A DNA stretch of 64,000 nucleotides, taken from assembly GCA_023213395.1 (NCBI GenBank), contig CM041465.1, forward strand, positions 158,417,741 to 158,481,740, given 5' to 3'. Both the position numbers and the translations under genes were made by a program. Shown piece after piece: positions 62,990 through 64,000 of the stretch; position 1 is the first letter of the stretch; the number at the start of each line of letters is the position of its first letter. The stretch is from Cycas panzhihuaensis. Its lineage: Eukaryota > Cycadophyta. Below the pieces are notes generated by a model, which worked only from the letters and a program-made list of their open reading frames with translations, was not told where the DNA came from and ran no database searches.

Positions 62990-63390
62990 TTCCTCGTCAA
63001 ATATGGTCCTCAACTTTTTCTTTCCGAGCTGAGAGACAGAAATAAGGTTCTTTTTCAACCCAGGCATAGAGTACATTTCCAACTTTTTGTACACTGCCCT
63101 TTAATTTAATGGCTATGGTCCCAACTCCTTTGATATTCAGGGGATACTTGTCCCCTGATTCAACAAACTTCTTAGAGGAGTAGGGTTTAAGTGGCTCAAA
63201 CCAATCCTTTCGCCCTATCATATGTATTGAGGCTCCAGAGTCGATGTACCACACTTCTTCATCTTCAAGGTTGACGATGAGTGTGACGATGAAGGCTATC
63301 TCTTTCTCATCTTTATCAGTTTCTTCTTTGCTGTGATTTCCCATTAGTCGCTTCCCTATCTGGATTTCAACTTTCCTTTGCATGCATTGG
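62990..63390 (-). pseudogene. COP9 protease region
   Basis: The open piece 63383-62997 carries VWYIDSGASIHMIGRKDWF, an intact D-S-G-A-S block, and YPLNIKGVGTIAIKLKG with VGNVLYAWVEKEPYFCLS, the later part of the domain. About 128 codons are open. Upstream sequence links it to the gag zinc knuckle. Confidence 0.82.
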
Positions 63391-64000
63391 TAGGGGTAAT
63401 GCCTTGACTAACCACAATGGTAGCATACATTGAATGCTTTGCAATTGCTCAAGAAATGGCCAGGTTTTTCGCAATTGAAGCAAACTCTTACATCTCTAGG
63501 GGGTATTGAGCGACCTGGTCCTCTATTCTCCTGCCATCTTCCACGAGACTGGTTTCTGGTTTCTAGAATTCGTGCACGTCCACAAGCTTGCCCTCTTCCT
63601 CTGGGTCCTATATTAAGTTTAGTTCCAAAAGCATCTTCTATTTCAAATACATCTTCATATTGTTTGTTCCTCTTCTCCTGTCTTAACAATAACCCAGTTA
63701 AAGTATCAAGAGACATTGTGTCAATTTGATTACTATTGGTTATTGTATTAACTATGATATCAAATGGTTTTGGAAGCTTGTTTGTTATCATCTCAACAAT
63801 TTCTTGTTCTATTATGCTTGCTCCAACACTCCATAGGTCATTTCTAATCGAAATGACTTTGTGAATGAATTCTGAAACTATCTCTGTTTCCTTCATGTAT
63901 AGTTTGAATAATTCTTCTTTGAGGGCTATGATCCTGGCCCGATTCTTTTGACTATACATGTTTTCAAACATGTTCCAAATTGCAGAAGATGAATTCAATT
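63391..64000 (-). pseudogene. COP9 gag C-terminal part, cut by the window edge
   Basis: The open frame 63998-63408 is uncut except by the window edge. AIWNMFENMYSQKNRARIIA and MTNKLPKPF-type text (ITNKLPKPFDIIVNTIT) form the capsid; MSLDTLTGLLLRQEKRNKQY precedes a basic tract, and CFNCEKPGHFLSNC is an intact zinc knuckle. The N-terminus and 5' LTR lie beyond 64000. Confidence 0.85.

Larger units (their letters stand above)
55291..64000 (-). mobile_element. COP9, Ty1/Copia element, right end outside the window, split by NA3
   Basis: The 3' LTR (55291-55484) is at the left, followed by polypurine tract, RNase H, RT, integrase (interrupted at 57662/62287 by NA3), protease and gag running out of the window at 64000. 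Removing NA3 and one TSD restores the integrase reading with no frame change (4,629 bp, a multiple of three). Few stops are present in gag and protease. The 5' LTR should lie within about 1-2 kb to the right. Confidence 0.85.

Noticed and set aside
1-64000. A defence system, biosynthetic cluster or integrated virus
   Set aside because: No protein outside Copia or Ty3 domains, the ankyrin gene, the broken segment at 22500-22935 and the captured Cys-rich piece could be recognised. The retroelements lack any envelope or movement-protein-like frame.

Overview
This window looks like nuclear DNA from a seed plant with a large, AT-rich, repeat-dominated genome. A gymnosperm is possible, but the sequence does not prove it. 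Most of it is LTR retrotransposons in many states of decay, nested up to three deep. Nearly all belong to Ty1/Copia and are primed by the initiator Met tRNA (TGGTATCAGAGC-type primer sites); there is one old Ty3/Gypsy copy. I found only one plausible host gene, a three-exon ankyrin-repeat gene on the minus strand at 20099-22422. I see no tRNA or rRNA gene and no CRISPR array.

Layout. 421-7878 (+): decayed Ty3/Gypsy element GYP1, split by a 3.1 kb non-autonomous LTR element, NA1 (3003-6110, minus). 8409-11160 (+) and 17790-18720 (+): two fragments of one Copia family (COP1a, COP1b). 12182-17298 (+): COP2, a Copia element with both LTRs and a perfect target-site duplication (TSD), ATTAT. 19280-23616: the host-gene island, with the ankyrin gene and, upstream of it, a broken gene-like segment at 22500-22935. 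23617-27766 (minus): NA2, non-autonomous, TSD AATTG, with one gag-like frame.

27781-43636 is a three-level nest. COP3 (+) was invaded by COP4 (minus, 31192-43257, one end lost), whose LTR was then invaded by COP5 (minus, 31269-38272, TSD TGACT). 44818-64000 is a second nest. COP6 (+) is an LTR plus leader only. COP7 (+) is a leader plus gag. COP8 (minus, 47426-55039) lies inside the COP7 gag and is the best-preserved element here. COP9 (minus, from 55291 past the window edge) is split by NA3 (+, 57663-62286), a non-autonomous element carrying a short Cys/His-rich coding fragment that looks captured from a host gene.

How the parts relate. The autonomous Copia copies keep the order gag-protease-integrase-RT-RNase H, but every one has stop codons or deletions, so none should make a full polyprotein. 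NA1, NA2 and NA3 keep LTRs, primer sites and polypurine tracts but no polymerase, so they would have depended on enzymes made elsewhere. The less usual signals are in non-coding parts: matching inverted repeats in the COP5 and COP8 LTRs, a minisatellite in the COP5 leader, a roughly 300 bp module shared by the COP4 and COP6 leaders, and a recurring GTAC-rich motif in three leaders. I found no evidence of a defence system or other multi-gene system. Element names such as COP1 and NA1 are labels for this window only. Domain calls come from reading translations by eye, and identities are by-eye estimates.
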